A stretch of 64,000 nucleotides of DNA from Cephalopachus bancanus (GCA_027257055.1 JAPVLO010000233.1:2976001-3040000); one strand, 5' to 3'; shown: positions 10,773 through 23,339, counted from the stretch's first letter. Numbers and translations are program-made. The notes: generated by a model from the sequence alone, not told the origin.

Positions 10773-11165
10773 GGTCAAGGCTGCAGTGGCCATGAGTGTG
10801 CCACTGCACTCCAGCCTAGGCAACAGAGTGAGACTCCAAATCAAAAAATAAAAATAAATCTTTGGCCAGGCATGGTGGCTCAAGCCTGTCATCCCAGCAC
10901 TTTGGGAGGCCGAGGTGAGAGGATTACCTGAACCCAGGGGTTTGAGACCATCCTAAGCAATTGGGTGAGACCTCATCTCTACAATAAGTAGATTTTAAAA
11001 AATTAGCCAGGCATGGTGGCGCATGCCTGTAGTTCCAGCTATTTGGAAGGCCGAGGCAGAAGGATTGCCTGAGCCCAAACAGGTCGAGGCTGCAGTGGCT
11101 GTGAGCGTGCCACTGCACTCTAGCCTGGGTGACAGAGTGAGACTCTGATTCAAAAAATAAAAAAA
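10773..11165 (+). mobile_element. 5'-truncated Alu followed by full Alu, within one 16-bp direct repeat
   Basis: 10773-10861 is only the 3' part of an Alu right monomer with an A-rich tail. 10863-11165 is a full sense Alu starting in that tail. AGAAGTCTTAGCTGGA occurs just before the first and just after the second, so the pair is flanked by a single target duplication. Confidence 0.85.
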
Positions 11166-11980
11166 GAAGTCTTAGCTGGAGCATCCGGGTGAGGTGTGGG
11201 GGGAGGACTGCCCCGTGGGAGTGGGTGAGGCTGCCATGTGTGGCCTTGATCAGTGTGCATCACACAACTCCAGGGGGTGCCACTCACACCAATGGCAATA
11301 TGAGCCTCTCCCAGAGCTGTGCGGAGTACAGCCTGCGTGGTCCTTTGCAGCAGCCTTGAATGGAGAGTGGCCGCTCCCAGGCACTTCAAAGAAGTTCAAC
11401 GTCAAGGAAAGAACGGGAGAGGGTTGGAATCAGAGAGGAGCACTGAGAAAGGAGGTGGCCTCGATTTTCAAGACAAAGAGATTTGAGCACAGTTCCACGC
11501 TTAGGAGAAGCTGAATGGCTTACCTCAGCTGGTCCCAGCTCACTTGCTGTCTCTAGGAACTATTAATAACGTCCTCTTTTCCCCACTGTGCTCCTGGTTT
11601 GGACAAGATCTCACATGGCCCCTGTAGATTGAAGAACTTTGGAGAAGATGCAGGAGAGGAGATTGTTTGTTGGAACAAGATTCTGGAGACAGAGACAGTG
11701 GCCGTGGGGCAGGCAGAGGGCTGAGTTTTGGCAGGGACAGGGACAGGGCTTCCCCTAAGGCAGGAGGGAGATGAGGTCGGAGCAAGTTGGACGCTAGCTG
11801 GCAAGATGATGGATACACGTGTGTGAGACGTCTAACATGAGCTCTTTTCTCTGTTAAGGATGTGGCTGTGAGGTCCCAGTTTGGGGGTCACATTTCCAGG
11901 CTCGATCTGTTTTATTCTGTTAGCCATGAGGCCAGCCTTTTCATGAATACGGCTCCAGTGGTTTCTATAAGAAAAGGCAG
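11166..11980. other. Unassigned intergenic sequence
   Basis: No recognisable gene or transposon. Short open frames on both strands with no known domain. Some blocks vaguely resemble L2 but not enough to call. Confidence 0.45.
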
Positions 11981-12268
11981 GGCTGGGCAGAGTGGCTCAC
12001 GCCTGAAATCCCAGTAGTTTGGAAGGATCACTGGAGCCCAGGAGTTCAAGACTAATCTGGTCAACATAGTGAGACCCACTTCTTTACAAAAAAGAGAAAA
12101 ATTTTAGCCGGGTGTGGTGGCACAAGCCTGTAGTCTCAACTCCTCAGGAGGCTGAGGCGGAAGGATCACCTGAGCCCAGGAGGTAGAGGCTGCAGTGGAC
12201 TACGATTGTGCCACTGCACTCCAGACTGAGTAAAACCCTGACTCAAAAACAAAAACAAAAAACAAGAA
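11981..12268 (+). mobile_element. Alu, sense
   Basis: Dimer with a deletion in the left monomer after 'cccagtagtttggaagg'. Flanked by AAGAAAAGGCAG / AAGAAAAAGCAG target duplication. Confidence 0.94.
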
Positions 12269-12399
12269 AAGAAAAAGCAGACAGTGTGGATAGATCTGAG
12301 CATAAATAACTAAAAACGCACACTCTGAGAGAAGTTGTTAGCTTATGGCATGCTAGCAAGTGTCCTGGTTTATATTTACACATTTTGATGTAAGATTCT

Positions 12400-12475
12400 A
12401 AATGTATGCACCCTTAGTAAATGTCACAGTCAGTCAGGATTTGAACCCAGGGTGCTCACACTTTTAAGCAATGTG
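12400..12475 (+). mobile_element. MIR fragment
   Basis: Short match to the MIR end, 'gtcaggatttgaacccagggtgctcacac'. It is followed by CT and C-rich simple sequence at 12480-12510. Confidence 0.5.
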
Positions 12476-12509
12476 TTATCTCTCTCTCTCCCCCCCACCG
12501 CCACCCACA

Positions 12510-12956
12510 ACCCCTGATCTATTTAAGTTCATTTGAGGTCTTCTCATTTATCTGTGTCATTAAGTCAAAGGTTGTCACGGTGATAAATTAATCATGTCTG
12601 AATCCTCCAGAAAAGATGAGCCAGTAATCTGATATGAAGCTCCTGACACGAAAGACCAGATGCCGAGAGAAATGGGGTCATCTGTTCCTTACGTTGCTGC
12701 TACCCCAGCGAGACAGTTAGGCCCTGGGCTCTCCCGGGAAGTCTCCAATGGGCATGGTGGAGGAGGTGCGTGCTAACTGGGTTATTCAGTTCAGGAGATG
12801 TTCAGTCATGAAATCCACCCATGTGGGCAGTTGCCCAACAAGGCCTGACTTGAGAACTGAATCAGCAGTGACAGAGTCATTCTCCAGCTACAGTCATTCT
12901 CCAACTGTGTCGACCACACTGTAATGCAAAGCTTTGGAGAAACTTCTTGATTTTTC
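12510..12956. other. Unassigned repeat-free stretch
   Basis: No repeat or open frame recognised. Includes a mixed-composition block around 12540-12720. Confidence 0.4.
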
Positions 12957-13371
<415 letters not shown>

Positions 13372-13676
13372 ACACTTTTAAATTCTTTATTCTATTAAAT
13401 ATGAATATAATGTACAATGTGCTCATTGATAGTGCCACCGTCTCCCTTGGTGAATACAGAAAAACACAATTTGAATGTGTGGAATCATGATGGGTTAATC
13501 AATCAAAATACTATAGTCAAAAAACTATATGGCATGGCTATGCTAAAGGTTATTGAGGTTCGAGAGAAAGAGAATTTGCAGTTCATGACATAAAATTCAT
13601 GTTAAGGAGAGTTCACTTGCCCACACTGAAGGGAGATAATGCTTATATAGGATTTAGACAATTTTTTGGATAGAGT
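13372..13676. other. Unassigned AT-rich sequence
   Basis: Nothing recognised. Ends with the left target duplication of the next Alu. Confidence 0.4.
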
Positions 13677-13677
13677 T

Positions 13678-13949
13678 TTTTTTTTTTTTGAGTTGGAGTC
13701 TCACTCCCTTGCCCAGGCTGGAGTGCAACGGCACGATCACGGCCACCCCAGCATCGAGCTGTTGGACTCCGGCGATCCTTTTCCCTCAGCCTTCCAAGTA
13801 TCCGGAACTACAAGCGCACACTAATTGCCTGGCTAATTTTTTATTTATTGTAGAGATGAGGTCTTGCCAAGTTGTCCGGACTGGTCTTGAACCCTCAGGT
13901 TCAGGTAGTCCACTTGCTTCAGCCTCCCAAAGTGCTGGGATTACAGGCT
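13678..13949 (-). mobile_element. Alu, antisense, 5' truncated
   Basis: Antisense dimer ending at GGGATTACAGGCTT, lacking the last head bases. Flanked by TTGGATAGAGTTTT on both sides. Confidence 0.95.
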
Positions 13950-14590
13950 TGGATAGAGTTTTATATGACTTTTGACATAAAAATTTTTTTCATTGAGCAA
14001 TCCCATGATTACGAACTTATTTCTATGACAATAAGCACCAGTAACAATGACATGTTTTAGAATACTAATTTAATAATAAATTCTATATTTATTTGGCATA
14101 ATGATCATGATTTAGCAGAAACTTATACACTAATGCAACAATTACATGATGACACTGGGAATCATTGTCTTTTTGTTTCTTGGAACAACTTAGAGGAAAC
14201 TCATCTCATGTATGTTTGAAAATTACAAAGAGAACGTGGCTGCTTCTCAAAAAGTTTTCTCTTTCCTCATTTGTGGGAGAAAACAAACAGGGGAGATGAT
14301 ATCATCTCTAAGCATCCTTTTGGTTCTGGCACTGGATGATTCGGGGACCCCTTGTTGTGGTCTAGGCTTTCGGGCCAGGAAGAAAGGCCCTGGAAGGTAA
14401 GAGCAGGAGAGAAAACGCAAGTGATGCTTTTCTGGTGGCCCATGGACTCTCAGACTACCCAACTTACCTCACCGCATGTTTGCAAAATATAGCTAAAACC
14501 ACGTTACCATTATGTGTAATGCCTGGTTTGTCAAAAGTGAACCTTTCCAACCTTAGCTTGAAAATTGTTTCTCTTTCCATTGGCTTTCCT
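13950..14590. other. Unassigned sequence
   Basis: AT-rich then mixed sequence with no recognised repeat, exon or RNA gene. Confidence 0.4.
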
Positions 14591-14867
14591 TTTTTTTGAG
14601 ACAAGGTTGGAGGGCAGTGGCATGATCATAGCTCACTGCATCTTGACCTTCTGGGCTCAAGTGATTCTCCTGTCTCAGCCTACTGAGTAGCTGGGACCAC
14701 AGGTAGGCACCAGCACACCTGGCTAATTTTTTTATTATTTTTTTTGTAGAGGTAGGGTCTCACTATGTTGCCCAGGCTGATCTTGAACTCCTGGCCTCAA
14801 GTGATCCTCCTGCCTCAGCCTCCCCAAAATGCAGGGATTAGAAGCATGAGTCAATGTGCCTGGCTAC
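14591..14867 (-). mobile_element. Alu, antisense
   Basis: Antisense dimer, old (GAGACAAGG head, 'aaaatgcagggattagaagc'). Confidence 0.94.
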
Positions 14868-15300
14868 CCTGGGATATTCTTATAGCCATGGGAGAGCCAT
14901 GAAGCTAAGCCTTGGATATCAGCCTGAGTTCTAGGTCTGAAGATAAAATAGGAAGGTAATTTCGACTTTGCAGATTCACAGAACTGGGAAGGGGTCTTAA
15001 GACATCACCTGTTCATCTTCTCAATGTGCTTAATATCAAGATATTTTGGCTGCTATTCACTGTGTCAAGCCCTGGGGATACAAAGATGAATAAAACCCAG
15101 CTCCTGCCTTTCAGATGTTTACCCATACTTGGAGATCCCAGGCACAAGACAATGGCAAGATGGACAATGTTGTAAGATGTAAATACCGAAGCTGTTCAAC
15201 TGCAGCAGAACTGGGTGTGGACTCCCTCCTCTTGCATGGTGGATGCCCTAGGAGCTGTACGATGTCAGGCAACTGTTTGTGAATAAGAATATAATCTCTG
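14868..15300 (+). mobile_element. L2-like fragment within unassigned sequence
   Basis: 15048-15150 resembles L2/MIR ('cactgtgtcaagccctggggatacaaagatgaataaaacccagctcctgcc'). Flanking sequence unassigned. Confidence 0.5.
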
Positions 15301-15301
15301 A

Positions 15302-15594
15302 TTTTTGTTTTTAGTAGGGATCTCTGTTGCCCAGGCTGGGTGCGGTGACTCCGTCATGATACCTCACAGCTTCGACCTCCTTAACTCAAGTGATCTTTCT
15401 CCCTCAGCCTCCTGAGTAGCTGGGACTACAGGCATGTGCCACCATGGCCAGCTCATTTTTTGATTTTTTTTTTTGGTAGAGTTGAGGTCTTGCTATGTGG
15501 CCCAGGCTGGTCTCGAACTCCCTGTCTCAAGCAATCCTCCTGCCTCAGTCTCCCAAAGTATTGGAATGACAAGCGTGAGCCACTGAGCCTGGCC
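15302..15594 (-). mobile_element. Alu, antisense
   Basis: Both antisense monomers, diverged at the tail end. Confidence 0.93.
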
Positions 15595-16340
15595 TGAACT
15601 CCAAATGTTAACAGATTACTATTTGTACTAAAATGACCCCAAAACCAAGGGTTTACTCCCGGGTCAAGACAATGTTTCTGGAATCCTCCAGCAGCCTCTC
15701 AAATGAATGGTCTTCTGGGGTAAACTGGCAGAGAATGGGGAAGGTGCTGCTGCTGACCATCCCCCACCCTGGGGCATCTCCCCTCCCACCCGCCCACCCT
15801 CCCCCATGAGTGAGGAACACCAGGCTGCAGGGTGGGCTTCCTGGGCTTAGTCTCACACAAGCCCAACCTCACTGTGCCTGCTACCTGGTTTCCGCTTTCT
15901 CAGCGTCCATCCTTCAAAATTGTGTATTTCCTATGCATAGAAAAAAGGCTCAATCTGATAGAAGTCATTGAAATGTAAAATGAACAACCCCGAAGGACAT
16001 TTTTTTAAAACTAATAAATCAGCATGCATAGGCAGAAATGGCTCCACATTTTCTAAATAGGAGGGTTTCCTATCAGGTTGGAATGCGTCTATGTGTGTGG
16101 GTGTGTGGGTGTGAGTGTGTGGGCGAGGGTGCCATGGTGTTATGAAGCTATGCTTGCATAGCAAACACTCAATTTAATTGGATTGTGTTTTTACTTGGAG
16201 TAGAGAAGAAAGGTAATGATATTATCAAGAAGGGCTGAGACCTCCTCCCAGACACCACTGTGCACTAGCACTGTATCAAGGTCATGGGTGTCTATTATAT
16301 GCATGCAGATACAGCTACAGACACATGTAAGGGATGGGGG
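15595..16340. other. Unassigned sequence with a GGGTGT-type tract
   Basis: No gene recognised. 16092-16125 is a short GTGTGGGTGTGTGGGTGTGA simple tract. A minus-strand frame through it is a by-product. Confidence 0.45.
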
Positions 16341-17032
16341 TGTATCTTAGTCCATTTGTGTTGCTATAAAGAAGGACCTGAGGCTGGATTATTTATAAAG
16401 GAAAGAGGGCCAGGTGTGGTGGCTCATACCAGTAATCCCAGCACTTCGGGAGGCTGAGGTGGAAAGATTGTTTGAGCCCAGGAATTTGAAACCAGCCTAG
16501 GCAACATAGTGAGTCCTTGTGTCTACAAAAAAATCAAAAACGTAGCTGGGCATGGTGGTACACACCTGTAGTCCCAGCTACTCAGGAAGATCATCTGAGC
16601 CCAGACAGTGGAGGCTGCAGTGAGCCATGATTGTGCCACTGCACTCCAGCCTGGGCCACAGAGTGAGACCCTGACTCAAAAAAAATGAATTTTGGGGGCT
16701 CACAGTTCTGCAGGCTGTACAAGAAGCATGGGATCAGCATCTGCCTCTGACAAAGGCTTCAGGAAACTTCTCATAGTGTAAGGGAGATGGAGCACAGAGA
16801 TCACATGACCAGAGCGGGAGCAAGATGGGGGAAGGTGCCAGACTCTTCTTAACAATCAACTCTCTTAGAGGCTCATGGAGTGACAGGGAACTCCTCATTG
16901 CTGAGAGGACAGCATCAAGCCGTTTGTGAGGGATATGTCCCCATGGCCCAACTGTCTCCCACCTGGTCCTACTTCCAACACTGGACATCGTGTTTGAACA
17001 TGAGGTCTAGGAACAAACACCCAACTACAGCA
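16341..17032 (-). mobile_element. MaLR (THE1/MST-type) solo LTR, antisense, split by an Alu
   Basis: Read on the minus strand the LTR begins TG and ends CA. Diagnostic blocks: TTAGTCCATTTGTGTTGCT at 16347, 'ggattatttataaaggaaagagg' before the Alu, and 'ttgggggctcacagttctgcagg', 'caggaaacttctca', 'ctcccacctggtc' after it. No internal retroviral genes are present. G-rich pentamers flank it (GGGGG / GGGTG). An Alu splits it at 16408-16686. Confidence 0.85.
16408..16686 (+). mobile_element. Alu, sense, inserted in the MaLR LTR
   Basis: Full sense dimer with a short A-tail. Removing it joins LTR sequence on both sides. Confidence 0.95.
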
Positions 17033-17312
17033 GGGTGGGGGTGGGCAGGTTGGCATTCTCATACACAGGCAGCATTCTAAGCAAGCAAGACCCTTTCAGC
17101 AAGTAATTTGGCTGTGCAGTTCAAGTGCAAAGCTCACAGACTTTGACCCAGTGACAGCAGTTTCTGGACTCTCACCCAAACATGTCATTCAAGAGGCAGA
17201 TGAATGGGCACCACTAGTGAACAATTCCGAGCCTGGCTCAGAATACATTATATTAGCTAGTTATATATTATATACTACTATATATGTTACATATAATAAT
17301 ATATAAAATGTA
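17033..17312. other. Unassigned sequence, AT-rich at its end
   Basis: 17260-17310 is a TATATA-rich tract just before an Alu. No gene. Confidence 0.4.
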
Positions 17313-17622
17313 GGCCGGGCTCGGTGGCTCAGCCTGTAATCCGCGCTTTGGGAGGCCGCACTTTGGGAGGTGAGTGGATTGCCTGAACCCGTGGGTTCAA
17401 GACCCACCTGGGCAACTTGGTGAGACCTCATCTCTACAATAAATAAAAAATTAGTCGGGCATGGTAGCACGTGCCTGTGGTTCTGGCTACTTGGAAGGCT
17501 GAGGCAGGAGGATCGCGGGAGCCCAGCAGGTCGAGGCTGCGGTGGCCAGGAGCGGGCCACTGCACTCCAGTCTGGGCGACAGAGTGAGACTTCAACTATA
17601 AATAAATAAATAAATAAATAAA
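17313..17622 (+). mobile_element. Young lemur-type Alu, sense, (AAAT)n tail
   Basis: Young head GGCCGGGCTCGGTGGCTCAG. A local duplication of 'gcactttgggagg' lies in the left monomer. The tail is (AAAT)5-6. Flanked by ATAAAATGTAG. Confidence 0.97.
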
Positions 17623-17829
17623 ATAAAATGTAGCAGAATGACTAGAAGTCCTTGTTTTCGTAGAGTTTTGTTGGCAGGAGGGGGAGTAGAAAAAGCATCG
17701 TGTGGGTGTCAGCCCTGGTGGCCCTCTCAACCGGGGTGTTTCCTGATCTATAAGATTACGTGAGTCTGAGAGATCATGCAACATGACAACTGACGCAAAA
17801 CATACAGACCAAAGGTACTGTTGGAGTTC

Positions 17830-18320
17830 AGGGGCCTTTTTCACCCTATTTTACAAACAAATCTTATCACGGCACTCGCCAGCTTAAAAATCTTTTTCAT
17901 TGACTCCCATTTGCCATCAGAGCAAAACCAAACTACTCAGCCTAAGTGACCAAGCCTGAGGAGACCAGCCTCCGGTTTCCATCTCCTGTCCTTTTGTGAT
18001 TCCATCCATCCCTCAGCTCCTAAGCAGCCATCTGAGCTCTAGCCACGCTCCCTCACACTCCCCTGGCCTGAGTCTAGGCCCCTGTGTCCCCCTCCCTGTG
18101 TCCTCTTGCCTGCCCCCTGGCCTTCCCTGGTTAGACGCCACACACCTCGAGGCTGAGTGTGCTTCACTCCCTGTATACTTTCCAATTGTCCAGAGCTTAT
18201 TCCTACAGTAGCATTTATCCACACATCACACAGCATTTTCACTTTCACCTTTGGCACCTGGACCTCTTACTAGGCTCCGAGCAAAGGGGAAACGTCTTGA
18301 GACAAAGAGACTTGAACTGC
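17830..18320 (+). mobile_element. L2 LINE fragment, sense
   Basis: Clear L2 order: 'cactcgccagcttaaaaatctttttcattgactcccatttgcc', 'gtgattccatccatccctcagctcc', 'gccacgctccctcacactcccctggcc', 'tccttt/cctgtatactttccaattg'. Open frames here are not genes. Confidence 0.7.
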
Positions 18321-18477
18321 ATCAGGGAGAGGTCAACATTTTAGTTACTAAATGCATACAGTGACCTGGAGGGAGGAGACAGCAGTGTGACAACTGTCAC
18401 AGGTCACCTTTAGAAATCACAGTGTCTTCAGGTGAGCTCTCTTCTAACAGGAAAGGAATTTAAAGGAATTTGGTTTA

Positions 18478-18592
18478 CAGTGTTTTTCCACCTTGACTGC
18501 ATGGGAGAATTACTTGGGAGCTTTGGAAAATACCAGTGTCAGGCCCTGCCCTGCAGAGCCTGATTTAGCTGGTCTGGAGTAGGGCTTAGGCA
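18478..18592 (+). mobile_element. hAT-Charlie MER5-like fragment
   Basis: Matches the MER5-type pattern 'gactgcatgggagaattacttgggagctttggaaaatacc' and 'cctgatttagctggtctgg'. The next Alu truncates it. Confidence 0.6.
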
Positions 18593-18902
18593 CCTTGTCT
18601 TGTAATCCTAGCACTTTGGGAGGCCAACGCGAGTGGATTGCCTGAGTCCATGGGTTCAAGACCAACCTGGGCAACTTGGTGAGACCTCATCTCTACAATA
18701 AAAAAATAATAATAAATAAGCCGGGCATGGTAGCGTGTGCCTGTAGTTTTGGCTACTTGGAAGGTTGAGGTCAAAGGATCACCGGAGCCCAGCGGGTCAA
18801 CAATGGGGTGGCCATGAGCGTGCCACTGCACTCCAGCCTGGGCGACAGAGTGAGACTCTGACTCAAAAAAACAAATAACTAAAACTAAAAATAAAATAAA
18901 AA
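18593..18902 (+). mobile_element. Alu, sense, 5' truncated
   Basis: Starts inside the left monomer at TTGTCTTGTAATCCTAGC. Strepsirrhine-type linker ACAATAAAAAAATAATAA. Right monomer resembles the young subfamily. Confidence 0.93.
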
Positions 18903-18910
18903 GAGTCCCA

Positions 18911-19250
18911 GTAGGCTGTGTGTAGTGGCTCATGCCTATATAATCCCAGTACTTTGGGAGGCCGAGGCGAGAGGATTGCTTGAAGTTCAAGACTAGCCTA
19001 GGCAACATAGTGAGACCATCTCATCCCTCTACAAAAAAAAAAAAGAAAAGAAATAAAGAAAAAGAAAATTAGCTGGGTGTGGTGGCATATACTTATAGTC
19101 CCAGATACTTGGGAGGCTGAAGTGGAAGGGTCGCCTGAGTCCAGGAGGTCCAGACTGTGGTGAGCAGTGATCGTGTCATTGCACTCCAGCCTGGGTGACA
19201 GAGTGAGACTCTGACTAAAAAAATAAAAAATAAAATAAAGTAAAATAAAA
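18911..19250 (+). mobile_element. Alu, sense
   Basis: Full sense dimer directly after the previous Alu, with an AAAATAAA-type tail. Confidence 0.94.
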
Positions 19251-19261
19251 TGACTTCCACT

Positions 19262-19575
19262 GATTCTTTTTAAAACAGTTGATATTAATCTAAATTACAA
19301 ATCATAAAGTATTTATTGGTGGAGTACACTGTGATGTTTTGATACACATATCCTGTATGGAATCAGATCAAGCAACTTAACATATCAGCTCCCTTATTCA
19401 ACCTCACTTACCTAGCATTTTTGTGGTTAGGCATTTGGAATTGGCTCTCTTATCTTGAAATATACAATACATTATTGTTGACCACAATCATCCTGCTGTA
19501 CAACGTTTCTCAAAACTGATTTCTCCTGACTGAAACTCTGTACCCTTTGACTCACAATGCAGCATCCACCCTGCC
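19262..19575 (-). mobile_element. L1M 3' UTR, antisense
   Basis: Antisense landmarks: 'tgatgttttgatacacatatcctg', 'tgaaatatacaatacattattgttgacc', 'tgtaccctttgac'. Confidence 0.7.
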
Positions 19576-19589
19576 TTCCTTTTGCCAAG

Positions 19590-19860
19590 ACAGAGTCAAC
19601 CTAAGAGTCCATGAGCAGATGAATGGTTAAAGAAAATGGCTGTACATACCATGTACGCAATGGAAGACTATTCAACCTTTAAAAAGAAGGAAATTCTTTC
19701 ATCTGCAGTAACGTGGATGAATCTGGAGGACATTATGCCAAGTGAAACAGCCCAGGTGCTGAAAGGCAAACATTTCGTGGAATCTCAGTGATTCTTGTGG
19801 GAGGCAGGTTAAGAATCTAGTTAAAGAAATGAAGGGTTGATGAGCTGAAGTTCTCTGCGA
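19590..19860 (+). mobile_element. L1 ORF2 3' end / 3' UTR fragment, sense
   Basis: Sense landmarks: 'agagtccatgagcagatgaatgg', 'acgcaatggaagactattcaacc', 'aacgtggatgaatctggaggacattatgccaagtgaaa'. Opposite in orientation to the L1 piece just before it. Confidence 0.75.
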
Positions 19861-19946
19861 TGTGTGTATGGGGTTTCCTTGCAAGTAAAAATAGATAGTG
19901 TGGCCTATCTATTCCTTTGCCTTATAGAAGCTAATTCTATTCTTTT

Positions 19947-20887
<941 letters not shown>

Positions 20888-21640
20888 AATTTTTAACAGC
20901 GTTATTGAGGTATAATTTACATATTTAAAAAATCCACCTATTTCTCAGTAGCCAAAAGGGAGAAACAACCCAAGGGTCTGTCAATTGATAAATGGATAAA
21001 CAAAATGTGGTCTATACAGACAATGGATTATTATTCAGCCCTAAAAACGAAGGAAATTCTGACACATGCTACAACAGGCCTAACCCTGAGGTCTTTACGT
21101 TAAGTGAAATAAGCCAGTCGCAAAAGGACAGATACAATGCGATTTTTGATCACCTAGAGTAATAAAAAATTGGAGAAATATCAAGTGGAACGGTGGTCGC
21201 CAGGCTCTAGGAGAGGGGGAAAGACAGTGCTTAAAGAGGACACAGTTTCAATCTTGCAAGATGTAAAGAGTTCTGTGGATGGATGGTGGTGACGGTTGCA
21301 CACATTGTGAATGCACTTAAAGCCACTGAAATGTACACCTTAAAAAGATTAGGATGGCAAAACATTTCTTTTTAATAGAGATGGGGGGTCTATCTTACCA
21401 AGGCTGGTCTCGAACTACTGAGCTCAAGCAATTCGATAGTAAATTTTATGTTGAGTGTATTTTGCCACGAATAAAAAAAAACATGTTTTAATGTGTGTAC
21501 AATTCAGTGGTTTCTAGTGTATTTACAGAGTTGTGCAACCATGGCCATAATCAAATTTCAGAGCATTTTCATCACTCTGCCCACTCCCCATCCTGCATAC
21601 CCACGAGCAGTGACTTGGGGGAGATAACTTTAACCCGCCA
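20888..21640 (-). mobile_element. L1ME-type 3' UTR, antisense, interrupted
   Basis: Outer pieces are 20888-20938 ('gcgttattgaggtataatttacat', 'aatccaccta') and 21480-21640 ('gtgtacaattcagtggtttctagtgtatttacagagttgtgcaacc'). They are adjacent in the consensus, so the sequence between them is an insertion. Confidence 0.75.
20939..21479 (+). mobile_element. L1 3' end, sense, nested in the antisense L1
   Basis: Sense landmarks: 'ctgtcaattgataaatggataaacaaaatgtgg', 'caatggattattattcagccc', 'gttaagtgaaataagccag', 'tggatggtggtgacggttgcac', 'ttgccacgaataaaaaaaaa'. It ends in poly-A. A 70-bp Alu piece (about 21364-21434) lies inside it. Confidence 0.78.
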
Positions 21641-21654
21641 TGAGTGTCAAACCA

Positions 21655-21820
21655 TACTTTTCCAGGACTTGACACTCCTAGACTCTTAGAAAGGACCTTA
21701 GAGATTCAGTTCAAGCTCCGTGGAAGAAGAGCTGGAGGCTCAGGGACGCTAAGTGTCTTGGCAAAAGGTCACTCAACTAATTCGTGACAGAGCCAAGCCT
21801 TCTGAGTTCCTGTGAAGTTA
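21655..21820 (+). mobile_element. MIR-type SINE
   Basis: Pattern 'aggaccttagagattcagttcaagctcc', 'ggaggctcagggacgctaagtg', 'ggtcactcaactaattcgtgacagagccaagcc', an old MIR/MIR3-like order. Confidence 0.55.
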
Positions 21821-22390
21821 TTTTTCCCATTACAAAAATGCTGTGTCATTCACTCCTTCCAGCTGATGCAGACAATAGATTCATGGTATCAAGAAGAGTC
21901 CCTGCTGGGGACAGCTGAGCTTTTTTCTAGTCTCCCTGCTCAGCTGCCTGAGCTGGAAAGCAGAGACAGAAGAGGGGACCGTGGAAAACTGTGCATCTGT
22001 GTTCAGCAATGTACCTCATGCCTTAACCACATTAGGGGAGAGTTCTAATGAGCTCTATTGAGCATGGTGTCTCATCCTCTCTCAGAAGAGTAATTGGAAA
22101 CACAGTTCCTTTTGAAAGAGGAGGTCTTGTGGAGAGGCGGCAGTGGTAATTGGCGGCGAAATCAACATCACATGGTGAAAATGCCAAGGTCTTGGACTGG
22201 TGGTGGGGTCATTCCATCCCTGGCCAAGGGGCTGTGTGTGAGTGGGTGTTTTGCTAGCTCCTGCCGTCTTATGCCTCTTATCTTTCTACTAACAGGAGCT
22301 CTCAGGCCTGGCAAAGCCATGGGCAGGGAGGTCACTGGATAAATGTTGGGGTCGAGGTAAGGTGGGGGACTAAGTTTGTGAGTCAGAACT
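21821..22390. other. Unassigned sequence
   Basis: Mixed-composition sequence, no repeat or exon recognised. Confidence 0.4.
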
Positions 22391-22668
22391 TTCTTTTTTT
22401 GTTATTTTTGGGGGGGGGTGACGCTCTGTGTGCAGTCACACAGTCACAGCTCACTGCAGTCTCAAACTTTCTGGGCTCAAGTGATCTTCCTGCCTCAGCC
22501 TCCTAAGTAGCTGGGATTACAGACATGCGTCATCATGCCTGGCTAATTTTTTGATTTTTTTGTAGAGACGAGATCTCGCTATGTTGCCCAGGCTGGGTCT
22601 TGGACTCCTAGGCTCAAGCAATCCTCCTGACTCGACCTCCCAAAGTGCTGGGATTACAAGTGCGAGCC
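22391..22668 (-). mobile_element. Alu, antisense
   Basis: Antisense dimer with a disrupted tail containing a G9 run and a deletion in the right monomer. Confidence 0.92.
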
Positions 22669-22929
22669 AGTAGTCTCTCTGAACTCAAGGGCCAATGGAA
22701 GCCCTTGTTTCCTGGAGGGCTGGTGGAGGTGTCGGGGACTGTCGGCATAGCCAACGGACAGCCAAATAACCGAGGCCATGCAAATCATGTCTACAGACTC
22801 AGAATTATCTAGACAAAGTCCTAAAGCCTAATCGTGGTGAGATTTGGGCCCCTCTTCTCCTCTGCCCTGCTTCTTTGGGAACTTGATCTCTCCTCAGGGT
22901 GATGCAGGCCCGAAGGAGTGCTTGGAATT

Positions 22930-23335
22930 TCTCCAGCCAGTCTACTCAAGAGGCAAGTACTTTAATGTCCTGTGAGTTTCCATCTGATGATTAGACAAAC
23001 TAGGCTGGAGAGACTGCTGTAGGGAATGACACAGGATTCCAGACAATGAGCTCCCTGGGGACAGTGGCTGGGTTATTCATTTTTAAACTCTCGAGTGCCT
23101 AGCAGAGTGCCTGGCACATTTGTTTGCTGAATAAGAGAACGAGTAGCAACATTTCATATTGGATCATGCATTGTTCTTTACAAAGTGACTTCCTTCCCGT
23201 GCATGAACTCACCTCACAACTGCCCCCACGGTACCTCTGGAAGGTAGGCAAGATAGTTTTACAGATGAGGTCACATAGCCGTAGGTCGGAGAGGTGGCTT
23301 TCAGAATCTAAGTCTGTTGGCATTTGTATACAGGT
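22930..23335 (+). mobile_element. L2 3' end followed by MIR-like piece
   Basis: 23040-23135 is L2 3' end ('caatgagctccctggggacagtggctgg', 'agagtgcctggcacatttgtttgctgaata'). 23150-23335 is MIR-like ('atgaactcacctcacaactgccc', 'ttttacagatgaggtcacatagcc'). Confidence 0.65.
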
Positions 23336-23339
23336 GTCA

